This document shows positions 7,977 through 17,162 of a DNA stretch of 46,785 bases, piece after piece. The stretch covers positions 1 through 46,785 of the forward strand of contig CALVWO010000005.1 in NCBI GenBank assembly GCA_944367465.1. Reading direction: 5' to 3'. The DNA comes from an uncultured Clostridia bacterium (GTDB lineage Bacteria; Bacillota; Clostridia; Christensenellales; Borkfalkiaceae). The stretch's first letter is position 1, and each line of letters starts with the position of its first letter. Made by a program: the position numbers and the translations under genes. Below the pieces are notes generated by a model, which was not told the origin of the DNA, searched no databases, and saw nothing but the letters and a program-made list of their open reading frames with translations.

Positions 7977-9266
7977 ATGAATATGCAGGAATATGACGTG
8001 CTCATCGTGGGCGCGGGCGTTGCGGGGCTCAACTGCGCCCTGCATCTGCCCGGGAAGATGCGCGTGCTCGTCGTGTGCAAGGGCGGGCTCAAAGAGAGCG
8101 ATTCCTTCCTTGCGCAGGGCGGCATCTGCGTCCTGCGCGACAAGGGCGATTACCAGGGGTATTTCGAAGATACGATGCGCGCGGGGCATTACGAGAACAA
8201 CCCGTTCACCGTGCGCTGCATGATCGAGAATTCCAGAAAGACCATCGAGGAGCTCATCTCCTGCGGCGTGCGGTTCGCGCGCGACGAAAAGGGCGAGCTC
8301 AGATACACGCGCGAGGGGGCGCATTCCCGCCCGCGCATCCTCTTTCATGCCGACTGTACGGGAAAGGAGATCACCTCGCATCTTCTCGCGCAGGCAGAAA
8401 AGCGTGCGAACATCGAACTGCGTCCGCACACGACGATGATCGATCTGCTCTTTTCCGAGGACGGCGAGCGCTGTCTCGGCGCCGCCCTGCAGGAGAACGC
8501 CACGGGCGCGCTCTATGCCGTGCGCGCGGGCAATACCGTGCTCGCCACGGGCGGCGTCGGCGGACTCTTCCCGCACTCCACGAATTACCGTATCCTGACG
8601 GGCGACGGCGTGGGCGTGTGCCTCGAACACGAGATCGCCGTCGACCACGCCGACTATGTGCAGTTCCACCCGACCACGCTCTATACCAAGGGGCACGGGC
8701 GCAGGTTCCTCATCTCGGAATCCGTCCGCGGCGAGGGCGCGCACCTCATCAACCGCGAGGGGCGCAGGTTCGTCGACGAACTCCTCCCGCGCGACGCCGT
8801 CACCGCCGCCATCCGCGAGGAGATGGAAAAAGAGGGGAGCGATTATGTGCGCCTCGATCTGCGTACCGTCGAGGGCGGCGCCGAAACGCTCCGCACCCAT
8901 TTCCCGGGCATCGTCGAACGCTGCCGCGAGGAGGGGTACGACGTCTTTTCCGAGCCCATCCCCGTCGTGCCGGCGCAGCACTATTTCATGGGCGGGATCC
9001 GCTCTTCGCTTTCGGGCAGGACGACCATGCCCCATCTCTACGCCGTGGGCGAAACGTGCTGCAACGGCGTGCACGGCAGGAACCGTCTGGCGTCCAATTC
9101 CCTGCTGGAGGCGCTCATTTTCGCGGGGCGCGCCGCAGAAGACATCGTACATACGGGCGCGGCGGACGGAGAGATCGCTTTCGATCCCGCGGCGTACGAC
9201 GTAAAGAACATCGAGCGGGCGCGCAAAGCCCGTGTGAGAAAGGAGATACACCGTGAACGCAAGTAA
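7977..9266 (+). CDS. nadB: L-aspartate oxidase NadB
   Basis: A 429-residue flavoenzyme making iminoaspartate for NadA. The FAD-binding site is DVLIVGAGVAGLNCAL (residues 7-22), with SFLAQGGI, HSRPRILFHADCTGKEI and CNGVHGRNRLASNSLLEA typical of the succinate dehydrogenase/aspartate oxidase family. E. coli NadB is about 540 residues; the C-terminal helical domain is missing or very short, as in some other Clostridia. An ATG at 7973 is out of frame; 7977 is the in-frame start. Confidence 0.95.
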   Translation: MNMQEYDVLIVGAGVAGLNCALHLPGKMRVLVVCKGGLKESDSFLAQGGICVLRDKGDYQGYFEDTMRAGHYENNPFTVRCMIENSRKTIEELISCGVRFARDEKGELRYTREGAHSRPRILFHADCTGKEITSHLLAQAEKRANIELRPHTTMIDLLFSEDGERCLGAALQENATGALYAVRAGNTVLATGGVGGLFPHSTNYRILTGDGVGVCLEHEIAVDHADYVQFHPTTLYTKGHGRRFLISESVRGEGAHLINREGRRFVDELLPRDAVTAAIREEMEKEGSDYVRLDLRTVEGGAETLRTHFPGIVERCREEGYDVFSEPIPVVPAQHYFMGGIRSSLSGRTTMPHLYAVGETCCNGVHGRNRLASNSLLEALIFAGRAAEDIVHTGAADGEIAFDPAAYDVKNIERARKARVRKEIHRERK

Positions 9267-10110
9267 AGTAACGCAGAAACTGCACTGGGACGAAGTCATT
9301 TTGGCGGCGCTCCGCGAGGATATCCCGTGGGAGGACGTCTCCGCGAACGCCGTCGTGCCCGAGGGCACGCGCGGTCATGCCGATCTCATCGCCAAAGCCG
9401 ACGGCGTGATCGCCGGACTCCCCGTGTTCGCCCGTACGTTCGAGCTGCTCGACGAGACCGCGGAGGTCGTCGTCCGCGTCGAAGAGGGCGCGTCCGTAAA
9501 AGCGGGCGATCTTCTCGCCGAGGTCACGGGCGATATGCGCGCCGTGCTCTCCGCCGAGCGCACCGCACTTAACTTTTTGCAGCGCATGAGCGGAATCGCC
9601 ACATATACCCGCCGCATGGCGGAACTTCTGGAGGGGACGTCCACCGTCCTTCTGGATACGCGCAAAACGACGCCGCTTCTCCGCAGCTTCGAAAAATACG
9701 CCGTCTGCGTGGGCGGCGGCAGGAATCACCGCTTCAATCTCTCCGACGGCGTGCTGCTCAAAGATAATCACATCGGCGCGGCGGGCGGCGTGAAAAACGC
9801 CATCGAACGCGCGCGCGCCTACGCGCCCTTCGTCCGCAAGATCGAGATCGAAGTGGAGACCGTAGAACAGCTCAAAGAGGCGCTCGACGCGGGCGCGGAC
9901 ATCGTCATGCTCGACAATATGAAGGGCGCGGCGCTCGAGGAGGCCGTCCGCCTTGCGAAGGGGCGCGCCGAAACGGAGATCTCGGGCAACGTCACGCGCG
10001 AAAACGTGCAAAAGTACGTCGCGCTGGGCGTGGACTATATTTCCTCCGGAGCGCTCACGCACAGCGCGCCCATCCTCGACGTCTCGCTCAAACATCTTGC
10101 GCCTCTTTAA
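9253..10110 (+). CDS. nadC: Nicotinate-nucleotide diphosphorylase (carboxylating) NadC
   Basis: A 285-residue quinolinate phosphoribosyltransferase giving nicotinate mononucleotide. Active-site signatures are LDTRKTTP, GGGRNHRFNLSDGVLLKDNHI, EIEVET, MLDNM and EISGN. The GTG start overlaps nadB by 14 bp, so translation is coupled. With NadA and NadB it completes de novo synthesis from aspartate. Confidence 0.97.
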   Translation: MNASKVTQKLHWDEVILAALREDIPWEDVSANAVVPEGTRGHADLIAKADGVIAGLPVFARTFELLDETAEVVVRVEEGASVKAGDLLAEVTGDMRAVLSAERTALNFLQRMSGIATYTRRMAELLEGTSTVLLDTRKTTPLLRSFEKYAVCVGGGRNHRFNLSDGVLLKDNHIGAAGGVKNAIERARAYAPFVRKIEIEVETVEQLKEALDAGADIVMLDNMKGAALEEAVRLAKGRAETEISGNVTRENVQKYVALGVDYISSGALTHSAPILDVSLKHLAPL

Positions 10111-10128
10111 GCGCGCTTCACGGATTGC

Positions 10129-10162
10129 AAACCCGCCCGGATCGTCCGCCGGCGGGTTTTTG
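10129..10162 (+). terminator. Terminator of the nad operon
   Basis: AAACCCGCC (10129-10137) pairs with GGCGGGTTT (10151-10159), followed by more T residues. It lies 19 nt after the nadC stop. Confidence 0.9.
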
Positions 10163-10237
10163 TTATAAAGTAATGCAAAATATGGCTGTCATGTGAAAGA
10201 ATTATAAAAACTAACTGTGATTTTTTCCCAAAATATA

Positions 10238-10266
10238 TTGACATCGCAGAAAAGATGTTGTAAAAT
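10238..10266 (+). promoter_or_regulatory. Sigma-A promoter of the large lipoprotein gene
   Basis: TTGACA (10238-10243), 17-bp spacer, TAAAAT (10261-10266). The leader is about 60 nt and ends with a strong GGGGGAGG at 10312-10319. The gene therefore stands alone as a well-expressed unit. Confidence 0.9.
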
Positions 10267-10332
10267 TATCATACCATTGTATCCAATGGGGAAAGCTATA
10301 TTTAAAATCTAAGGGGGAGGACAGAAGACACA

Positions 10333-13300
10333 ATGAAAAAGTTAAAAATCGGTCTGATTTTAGCGTTTTCAATGTTGCTGACTCTGGGGCTCGTGGCGTG
10401 CGGCGGCGATAAACCGTCGATCACGGGCATCAGTTTCACCAACGGAGACTCTGTTAGCCTGGTCGAGGAAAAGGACGCGACCAAGGCTCAAACAGCATTC
10501 AACACGGCAGTTGCGTCGCTCGATCTGAGTATTACGGTCGATGGCGAGGGCGCTGCTCCCGCAGCAGTCAAGGGCGACAGCTTCACATGGACGACCAGCG
10601 CGATCGATTGGGATGTCGCGGGTACGTATACGGCAACGGGAACGCCCGTGATCACGGATGAAACGGGCTATCAGAATCCCGAAAACATTTCGGTTACCGT
10701 CACGGTCGTAGTCGATCATAACTTCGGCGAGTGGGTGAACGGTGTTTCGACCTGTACGGGCTGCGGTGCTACCCAGACGCGCAAAGATTATTCCAATGCT
10801 CCCATCGTCGTCAATTTCGGCGCATGGAATGCAGGGTATACGGCGGACAGCACGAGCGATCCTGACGGCTTTATTCAGCCCTTCGGTACGGTTCCTACGC
10901 CCGACGGAAACGTCACGGTTCCCACCTACACCGTCGGTACGTTGACCCGTGGCATGTCGATCGTTGTCGAAGGCGTCGGCACCAACTCGAATAATACCGC
11001 AAACGTGTATTATTTCCCCATTTTGGGTATTGCGGTGCGCGATCTTTCCGATACTGAAGCTCTCTTCCCCGGGAATGTTCATGGAAATATCGATACGACG
11101 AAAACGGCTGCCGGCGGCGGTGCGGGCGTGCTTGTCCGTAACGACGACTGGGTCGTCCTCGGAGGTATCAACGGTACGCTGAATGCCTTCGGAGGTACGG
11201 ACGCGAACAGCAATGTCGCTGAAGTTCCTGCTGTTGCCGACATGCAGTATTGGTTCCCTTATACGACGCGCAGCAGCTCGGTTGCCAATGACTATTTCTC
11301 CGCTTCCTGGACGGGTGATACAAAGTTTACCTACACCTGGTCGTTCAGCGATGAAGGCGTGGTTTCCGTTATCTGCACGAACCACAGCAACGGCGCTGTG
11401 CTCACCAGCTATATCCGTATTCCCGATGGCGTCACTTCGGTGGATACGGTCATGCACGGTGAATTGTTCAACAACAAGATCAGTTCGCTCACCATTACCG
11501 AGCAGGATCTGCTCTCCGATGTAAAGGCAAGCATGAACAGCGGCGCCAAGCTTGACTATGTTGAAGGCGAGTTCCTTAACTTCTCGGATCTCAATATCCA
11601 GACGAGCTTCGAAAGCGATCCCGATTCGTTCAGCCCTGCATCCGGTTTCACGCTTCAGGTTTACACCGGCAGCAAGACGACGGAAGAGGAAATGCAGGCA
11701 GACAGTGAGAACTGGATGACCGTCAATGACGATACGTCTCTGCTTTCTTCGTACGTTGACTTCCGTGTCCGCGTTCTTGTCGGCAGCTCCGTCCGTTATT
11801 CTTACTTCAAGGCGGGCGATAGCAACTTTATCCATAAGATCACGACGAACTCGGTCAGAGAGGCATACGGGCATGACGTCACGATAAACAACGTTGTATA
11901 CAAGAATGCAATGGCGCTCGATGACATCGGTTATGCGGCCGGACTTTTGGACGAGAAGGTCAATGTGGTTATCGCTCCCTCCGGAGTTGCGAATCGTGTT
12001 CCTGCGGGTGCTCCTGCCGGATATGCGCATTACATTTCTATGCGCATCTGGGCGGAAGAGACCGTATGGACGGCGGATTCTACGCCGGCCTTCACGGTTC
12101 CCACCGGGCTTGCGGGAAATGTGCTCGTTACGATCGGATATACTTCCCGTACCGAGACGACAGAGGAAGGCGACAAGAAGGTCGAGACCAACTACAGAAC
12201 GTATTACGCGGATGTCGTGATCCTGCTCAACGACGCGGCTGTCAAAGACGGCGTTACGATCAACGGCATGCAGGCGACGCCTGTCCATTTCGATCTTTCC
12301 GGCATGCAGCTGCCTGATGTTGAAGTTCAGATCGGCGGCGACTATGCAGAAGGCTTTGTGCCCCTTACGGGCGGTGACCTCACGTTTACCTATAAATTCG
12401 ACGTCGCCAACGGAACGTCGATGGATAATGTGAAAGAGGCCGTCTCCATCGGTATCGGTAACAGACCTACGGCGCTTTCTCACAGAGATTTTGATTGGAA
12501 CGAAGGTGCTTTCGAGCACGGAAGAGGTATCCTTGTAGGCGACAGTCGTATCCCTGCAAGCGGAACGCTCAGCGTTGACGGAACGTCTGTAACGCTCACC
12601 GTCACCTATGAGATCCCGATGCTTACCACCCTGCCCGAAAACCATGCCGGTTTCTTTGCGGTACTGTTTGATTACAACGGCATTACCACAACGGACAGAG
12701 TTTACTACGGCGCAGGTTCCGGATCGGATGCTACGGCAGGTTACGTATGCGTAGACGGCATGCTGATCAGAAGCGAAGGCACGAATCTGTATATCGCAGC
12801 GTTTGAGCCGGTCGCGGATGTGAAGGACGGAAATGTACCGTTCGACATGTCGATCAACGTGAATGCAGGTGCGGCAACCGAGAACGGTCTGAGAATCGGC
12901 AACCTCGATCTTTCCTACAACATCAGTGACGGTGCGGCATCTGCGGCGGCAACGACCAACAGACTCACCTCTATGTACACGCCTACCATCCGTACGATCG
13001 GCACGGCGAACATGGGACTCGACACGGATATCGGTTATATCTATATCGCAACCATCGATCTTACGCAGATCGGTTATACCGATGCGGCTAAGAATGTATG
13101 CTATGCTCAGGTCGGCGATATGTTCCTGCGTATTGCAAACGGAAAGGTCACCGATGTTACGACGACTGTTTCTGCGGCCATCAAAGACGTTGCCGCTGTA
13201 ACGGTTGAAGAGGGTACATGTATTATCGGCGCGGTCACGGGCGTTCCTTATAAGGAAGGCGGCAATGTTGTCTTCTATGCAAATGTTGAATGGAACGAAA

Positions 13301-14157
13301 ATCCCACGCATGCATGGGGCGAAGAAAAGAAGAACGAGAGCGGCGAGGGCACGGGTGTGTTTGTATGCACGGAGTGCGGCGCAACGTACGTTCTCAACGG
13401 GGTAAATTATAATACCGGCGCTCTTGTTGGCGAGAATGAGAGCCTGACAGGGCTTACCATCACGGCAACGACCTCCGGCGCAACGAGCGACTGGGGTGCG
13501 CAGATCATCAGGACTGCCGAGGGCAACGTGATCATCACGCTTCCCAACCTCGATCCTTGGAACCTTGTCCAGGATAACATGACGGATGCCGAGAAGGCGC
13601 TTGCTGCAAAACTTGCCGGTGCGAACAGCTTCCCCGGTGCAGGAGACCTCTTCAACGGCGGTACATGGGATGCTTTCCTGAACAAAGAGGCGTTCACGAC
13701 GGTTACGATCAGCCCCGAAACAGGCGTCAGCTACTATCTCAACGGTATCCTTGTGATCCGTTATGCTCCGACGAAGGTGATCGGCACCGGAACGATCAAA
13801 GATTTTGCCGATCTTGTGCTCAGCCTTGCGGGTCGTGGCGGTATCGTGGTGGCTCCTGCAGGCGTCCAGGCGGGCGATGTTGTGGTCTATGATCGTGCTC
13901 TCTCGCAGGATGAGATCTTTGCGATGGTCGATAATAACCAGAGGGAGGATTACTATCCTACGTCTCACGTTCATAACTTCCATCCCGACGACAAGACGGC
14001 TGAGGATTATGACCGCTGTGCATGCGGTACGCTGAATCCCGATCATACGGCAGACAGCGATCGTCATGTTGCAGGAACGGATAACCCCGATACCGAAAAT
14101 GTGAACGAAGGCGAGATCTGCAAAATCTGCGGCGCTTCGATGAAGAAGGCTGAATAA
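10333..14157 (+). CDS. Large surface lipoprotein with Cys-x2-Cys motifs and a LamG-like region
   Basis: A 1274-residue exported protein. Residues 1-23 form a lipoprotein signal (KK, hydrophobic core, lipobox LVAC with C23), so it should be anchored outside the membrane. Residues 30-125 resemble a bacterial Ig-like strand domain. Residues 155-400 and about 1025-1205 look like concanavalin A/LamG-type jelly rolls; the latter ends with VVVYDRALSQDEIFAMVDN, the usual LamG closing strand. Four short His...Cys-Gly modules occur: H129...C141TGC144G, H993...C1012TEC1015G, H1214...C1229AC1231G and C1263KIC1266G. Codon use is AT-richer than in neighbouring genes. A carbohydrate- or surface-binding role is inferred; the substrate is unknown. 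Confidence 0.75.
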   Translation: MKKLKIGLILAFSMLLTLGLVACGGDKPSITGISFTNGDSVSLVEEKDATKAQTAFNTAVASLDLSITVDGEGAAPAAVKGDSFTWTTSAIDWDVAGTYTATGTPVITDETGYQNPENISVTVTVVVDHNFGEWVNGVSTCTGCGATQTRKDYSNAPIVVNFGAWNAGYTADSTSDPDGFIQPFGTVPTPDGNVTVPTYTVGTLTRGMSIVVEGVGTNSNNTANVYYFPILGIAVRDLSDTEALFPGNVHGNIDTTKTAAGGGAGVLVRNDDWVVLGGINGTLNAFGGTDANSNVAEVPAVADMQYWFPYTTRSSSVANDYFSASWTGDTKFTYTWSFSDEGVVSVICTNHSNGAVLTSYIRIPDGVTSVDTVMHGELFNNKISSLTITEQDLLSDVKASMNSGAKLDYVEGEFLNFSDLNIQTSFESDPDSFSPASGFTLQVYTGSKTTEEEMQADSENWMTVNDDTSLLSSYVDFRVRVLVGSSVRYSYFKAGDSNFIHKITTNSVREAYGHDVTINNVVYKNAMALDDIGYAAGLLDEKVNVVIAPSGVANRVPAGAPAGYAHYISMRIWAEETVWTADSTPAFTVPTGLAGNVLVTIGYTSRTETTEEGDKKVETNYRTYYADVVILLNDAAVKDGVTINGMQATPVHFDLSGMQLPDVEVQIGGDYAEGFVPLTGGDLTFTYKFDVANGTSMDNVKEAVSIGIGNRPTALSHRDFDWNEGAFEHGRGILVGDSRIPASGTLSVDGTSVTLTVTYEIPMLTTLPENHAGFFAVLFDYNGITTTDRVYYGAGSGSDATAGYVCVDGMLIRSEGTNLYIAAFEPVADVKDGNVPFDMSINVNAGAATENGLRIGNLDLSYNISDGAASAAATTNRLTSMYTPTIRTIGTANMGLDTDIGYIYIATIDLTQIGYTDAAKNVCYAQVGDMFLRIANGKVTDVTTTVSAAIKDVAAVTVEEGTCIIGAVTGVPYKEGGNVVFYANVEWNENPTHAWGEEKKNESGEGTGVFVCTECGATYVLNGVNYNTGALVGENESLTGLTITATTSGATSDWGAQIIRTAEGNVIITLPNLDPWNLVQDNMTDAEKALAAKLAGANSFPGAGDLFNGGTWDAFLNKEAFTTVTISPETGVSYYLNGILVIRYAPTKVIGTGTIKDFADLVLSLAGRGGIVVAPAGVQAGDVVVYDRALSQDEIFAMVDNNQREDYYPTSHVHNFHPDDKTAEDYDRCACGTLNPDHTADSDRHVAGTDNPDTENVNEGEICKICGASMKKAE

Positions 14158-14209
14158 AAAGCAGATCGCATGAACTGACAAAAGCAATTTCACCGCAAGG
14201 TGAACAAAC

Positions 14210-14243
14210 AAAAAGAGAGCCCGCGTCTGCGGGTTCTCTTTTT
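14210..14243 (+). terminator. Terminator of the large lipoprotein gene
   Basis: A 15-bp stem, AAAAAGAGAGCCCGC (14210-14224) with GCGGGTTCTCTTTTT (14229-14243) and one G-U pair, closes a GTCT loop. Confidence 0.92.
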
Positions 14244-14247
14244 GCGT

Positions 14248-14433
14248 ATCATGGTTTCGGAGCGCACGGGCTGTTTGTATCATGGTTTTGGAGCGCGCGG
14301 GCTGTCCTTATCATGGCTTCGGAGCGCGCAGACTGTTCGTATCATGGTTTCGGAGCGTGTGGACCGTTTGTATCATGGTTTCGGAGCGCGCAGACTGTTT
14401 GTATCATGGCTTCGGAGTGTACGGGCTGTCCTT
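14248..14433. repeat. Six tandem copies of a 31-bp degenerate repeat
   Basis: Copies begin at 14248, 14279, 14310, 14341, 14372 and 14403, each opening with ATCATGG and containing TCGGAG (TTGGAG in copy two). About 20 positions are nearly fixed; the last dozen vary (GGGCTGTTTGT, GGGCTGTCCTT, AGACTGTTCGT). The period is not a multiple of three, so the overlapping ORF is unlikely to be a gene. There are no unique spacers and no cas genes, so this is not CRISPR. It lies directly after a terminator, in a 593-bp spacer without genes. Confidence 0.9.
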
Positions 14434-14672
14434 ATTGTAACAAGCGCTCTTTTTTCACTTCGTCGTATAGCGCTTGTTTCCCGAGCCCGAAGTGCGTTGG
14501 CTGTCCGTGTCGCGGAAAGGGGAGGCGATAACCGCCCGATCTGCGGGTTCGGGGCGGGATGCGCCGCGGGCGTGCGGGGAGGGAACGGGGAGCCGTTCGT
14601 CCCTGCCATGCCGCACAGCGCGCTGCGCGAGAAATTCACAGGAAAAAACTTGAAATTCAAGGCAAAAATCGA
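14434..14672. other. Gene-free spacer between the tandem repeat and the rpmG promoter
   Basis: ORFs run through here but have no homology I recognise, no ribosome site and no conserved partner. I see no RNA gene, hairpin of note or operator until the promoter at 14673. Confidence 0.6.
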
Positions 14673-14701
14673 TTGACACCTACGCCCCGTTGTGCTAAAC
14701 T
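14673..14701 (+). promoter_or_regulatory. Sigma-A promoter of rpmG-secE-nusG
   Basis: TTGACA (14673-14678), 17-bp spacer, TAAACT (14696-14701). No terminator separates rpmG, secE and nusG, so they probably share it. Confidence 0.85.
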
Positions 14702-14750
14702 ATGCTTACGCACCTGACGGGGTGTAATTTTTTTGTATGGAGTTTTCACG

Positions 14751-14915
14751 ATGGCTACCAAATCCACGAGAATGAAAATAACGTTCGAGTGCACGGAGTG
14801 CAAAAACCGCAATTACGACAGCTTCAAGAATAAGCGCAACGATCCCGATCGTCTCGAGCTGAAAAAATACTGCCCCACCTGCAAGAAGCACACGGTGCAC
14901 AAAGAGTCCAAGTAA
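14751..14915 (+). CDS. rpmG: 50S ribosomal protein L33
   Basis: A 54-residue L33 of the cysteine-containing (zinc-binding) type, with CTEC and CPTC pairs and the [23 protein letters not shown] core. ATG 14751 gives the usual [14 protein letters not shown] start; the in-frame ATG at 14733 would add an atypical six-residue extension. The order rpmG-secE-nusG-rplK is standard for Bacillota. Confidence 0.97.
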   Translation: MATKSTRMKITFECTECKNRNYDSFKNKRNDPDRLELKKYCPTCKKHTVHKESK

Positions 14916-14939
14916 GCTCAAACCATAGGGGAAACGGCT

Positions 14940-15269
14940 ATGTCGAAAAAGAACAGAGAGCTCGAGAAAGAGCAGGCGGCGGCGGAGCTCGCAAAAAAGA
15001 GCAATACGCAGCCCCAGGACGCAAAAAAACAGCCCGAAAAGCGCAAGAAAGTCGATAAGAACAAGAAGCCCAACATCTTTGTGCGCATGGGGCGCAAGAT
15101 CAAGGAGACCTTCTCCGAGCTCAAGCGCGTCACATGGCCTTCGTTCGGCAAGGCGCTCAAGGCGACGGGCGTCGTGCTTGTCGTCGTGCTCGTGTTCACG
15201 GTCGTCTTTACCGGCATCAACTACGGTCTTTCCGAATTGCTCGATCTCATGACGAGTGTCGGTTCGTAA
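14940..15269 (+). CDS. secE: Preprotein translocase subunit SecE
   Basis: A 109-residue subunit of the SecYEG channel. The conserved cytoplasmic helix ETFSELKRVTWPSF precedes a single membrane segment (ATGVVLVVVLVFTVVFTGINYGL). The first 50 residues are Lys/Gln/Glu rich, an extension longer than in B. subtilis SecE (59 residues). AGGGGAAA precedes the ATG. Confidence 0.95.
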   Translation: MSKKNRELEKEQAAAELAKKSNTQPQDAKKQPEKRKKVDKNKKPNIFVRMGRKIKETFSELKRVTWPSFGKALKATGVVLVVVLVFTVVFTGINYGLSELLDLMTSVGS

Positions 15270-15280
15270 AGGGAGGGGCT

Positions 15281-15850
15281 ATGGCTAAGGTCGATAACGA
15301 GCCCAAGTGGTACATCCTTCACACCTATTCCGGTTATGAAGCGATCGTGAAGGAAGACCTCCTGCGCCTCATCGAAAACAACAATCTGCAGGACAGCATC
15401 GTAGACGTCAAGATCCCCACCGAGCAGACCATCGAAGAGAAGGCGAACGGCAAAAAGAAGGTCGTCGAGCGCAAGCTCCTGCCGTGCTACGTCTTTATCA
15501 AAATGGTATATTCCAACCAGCTCTGGTATCTCGTGACCAACACGCGCGGCGTCACGGGTTTCTGCGGCCCTCAGGGCAGACCCATCCCCATGAAGGAGGA
15601 TGAGATCCGCAAGATGCGCCTCGAAGAGTACGTCGTGGACGCAGACTTCAAGGCGGGAGACCGCGTTTCCATCGATAACGGGCCTTTGGAGGGCTTTGTG
15701 GGTACCATCCGCGAGGTCAACGACGAGACGCAGCGCGCAAAAGTCAGCATCGTCATGTTCGGGCGTCAGCAGGACGTCGAGGTCGAATACGTTCAGATGC
15801 AGAAGATCTCTCCCGACGCGGTGGAAGTTCCCCGCGAGGAAGAGGAATAA
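15281..15850 (+). CDS. nusG: Transcription termination/antitermination factor NusG
   Basis: A 189-residue protein with the NGN domain (WYILHTYSGYE..V) and a C-terminal KOW domain (FKAGDRVSIDNGPLEGFVGTI). It joins RNA polymerase to ribosome or Rho. The ATG follows GGGAGGGG. The acidic tail PREEEE is mildly extended. Confidence 0.97.
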   Translation: MAKVDNEPKWYILHTYSGYEAIVKEDLLRLIENNNLQDSIVDVKIPTEQTIEEKANGKKKVVERKLLPCYVFIKMVYSNQLWYLVTNTRGVTGFCGPQGRPIPMKEDEIRKMRLEEYVVDADFKAGDRVSIDNGPLEGFVGTIREVNDETQRAKVSIVMFGRQQDVEVEYVQMQKISPDAVEVPREEEE

Positions 15851-15889
15851 ATCAGATTCCGAGGGCGCGCGAGCGCCGGAAGATATAAC

Positions 15890-15912
15890 GTGGGAGAGGC
15901 GGTAAATCCACT
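15890..15912 (+). promoter_or_regulatory. Putative L1-type autoregulatory element before rplK
   Basis: GTGGGAG (15890-15896), then a CCAC (15908-15911), the paired pattern found in Gram-positive rplK leaders where L1 binds its own mRNA. The same pattern recurs before rplA. The pairing was drawn by eye. Confidence 0.45.
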
Positions 15913-15951
15913 ACATGCCGCCTTGCAAGTACCACTACGGAGGAAGTAACT

Positions 15952-16377
15952 ATGGCAAAGAAGATCACCGCAGTCGTCAAACTGCAGCTTCCCGCCGGTA
16001 AGGCTACGCCCGGTCCCCCCGTCGGTTCGACGCTGGGTCCTCACGGGATCAACATCCCCGGCTTTACCAAGGAGTTCAACGCCAAAACGGCAGGTCAGGA
16101 AGGGCTCATCATTCCCGTCGTGATGACGATCTATCAGGATCGTTCGTTCACGTTCGTTCTGAAAACGCCCCCCGCGCCCGTCCTTATCAAGAAGGCGCTC
16201 GGACTCGAGACCGCATCCGCTACGCCCAACAAGGTCAAGGTCGGCAAGCTCACCAAGGCGCAGGTAGAGGAGATCGCAAAGATGAAACTTCCCGATCTCA
16301 ACTGCACCAGCCTCGAGAGCGCAATGAGCATGATCAAGGGAACGGCGCGCAGCATGGGCGTTACCGTCGAGGAGTGA
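15952..16377 (+). CDS. rplK: 50S ribosomal protein L11
   Basis: A 141-residue protein of the GTPase centre. It begins [24 protein letters not shown] and has the [15 protein letters not shown] and C-terminal rRNA-binding region ([12 protein letters not shown]). A strong GGAGGAA precedes the ATG. Co-transcription with rplA is expected. Confidence 0.98.
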   Translation: MAKKITAVVKLQLPAGKATPGPPVGSTLGPHGINIPGFTKEFNAKTAGQEGLIIPVVMTIYQDRSFTFVLKTPPAPVLIKKALGLETASATPNKVKVGKLTKAQVEEIAKMKLPDLNCTSLESAMSMIKGTARSMGVTVEE

Positions 16378-16407
16378 GTGGGAGAGATCTGATCTCGTTC
16401 GGACCAC
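16378..16407 (+). promoter_or_regulatory. Second putative L1-type element, between rplK and rplA
   Basis: Starting immediately after the rplK stop codon, GTGGGAG (16378-16384) and CCAC (16404-16407) enclose a GAGATC-T-GATCTC palindrome. The rplA ribosome site follows at once, so folding could block rplA translation. Confidence 0.45.
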
Positions 16408-16419
16408 AGGAGGTTATTG

Positions 16420-17109
16420 ATGAAATACGGGAAAAAATACGCTGAAAGCATCAAGTCTTACGACAAACAGCGCGCATACGAAGCATCCGAGGCGGTAGGG
16501 ATCGTCCTCGAGAACGCGAAGGCAAAGTTCGATGAGACGGTGGAACTTCACGTCCGCCTCGGCATCGATCCCCGCCAGGCAGACCAGCAGGTCCGCGGCG
16601 TTCTCGTCCTTCCCAACGGCACGGGCAAGACGAAGAAAGTCCTCGTCATCGCAAAGGGCGAGCGCGCAGACGCGGCGGCAGCCGCAGGCGCGGATTTCGT
16701 CGGCGCAGAGGAGATGATCCAGAAGATCCAGACGGAGAACTGGTTCGGGTTCGACGTCATGGTCACCACGCCCGATATGATGGGCGTCGTCGGCCGTATC
16801 GGTCGTCTGCTCGGTCCTAAGGGACTCATGCCCAACCCCAAGTCGGGTACGGTCACGATGGACGTTGCCAAAGCCGTGCAGGAAGTCAAGGCAGGTAAAG
16901 TTGAGTATCGTCTCGATAAAACGGCGATCATCCACTGCCCCATCGGCAAGAAGAGCTTCGGCACCGAGAAGATCCTCGAGAACTTCAACGCGTTGATGGA
17001 TGCGATCGTCCGTGCAAAGCCCGCGGCGGCAAAGGGTCAGTACGTCAAGAGCGTTACGCTCACTTCGACGATGGGCCCCGGCGTGAAGGTCAACTTCAAC
17101 CGCGGCTAA
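16420..17109 (+). CDS. rplA: 50S ribosomal protein L1
   Basis: A 229-residue L1 forming the mobile stalk at the E site and probable repressor of its own operon. Signatures include [17 protein letters not shown] and [21 protein letters not shown] 16420 is preferred over the in-frame TTG at 16417, because AGGAGG (16408-16413) is 6 nt from the ATG but only 3 nt from the TTG. Confidence 0.97.
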   Translation: MKYGKKYAESIKSYDKQRAYEASEAVGIVLENAKAKFDETVELHVRLGIDPRQADQQVRGVLVLPNGTGKTKKVLVIAKGERADAAAAAGADFVGAEEMIQKIQTENWFGFDVMVTTPDMMGVVGRIGRLLGPKGLMPNPKSGTVTMDVAKAVQEVKAGKVEYRLDKTAIIHCPIGKKSFGTEKILENFNALMDAIVRAKPAAAKGQYVKSVTLTSTMGPGVKVNFNRG

Positions 17110-17127
17110 AAAACTGCGCGAAATCGC

Positions 17128-17156
17128 TTGACGGCGGCGCGCGCAGGCAGTATAAT
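17128..17156 (+). promoter_or_regulatory. Sigma-A promoter of rplJ-rplL
   Basis: TTGACG (17128-17133), 17-bp spacer, TATAAT (17151-17156). It begins about 19 nt after the rplA stop. Confidence 0.92.
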
Positions 17157-17162
17157 GAATTC

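Noticed and set aside
10369..14283. 1304-residue open frame on the minus strand opposite the large lipoprotein gene
   Set aside because: It is a complement shadow: the plus strand has a signal peptide, domains, promoter, ribosome site and terminator, while the minus frame reads as Arg/Ile/Asp-rich sequence without any motif.
14248..14433. CRISPR array
   Set aside because: Repeats are contiguous and degenerate with no unique spacers, and no cas genes are present.
14200..14676. 158-residue frame through the 31-bp tandem repeats
   Set aside because: The repeat period breaks the frame pattern, the frame starts inside a terminator stem and no ribosome site exists.
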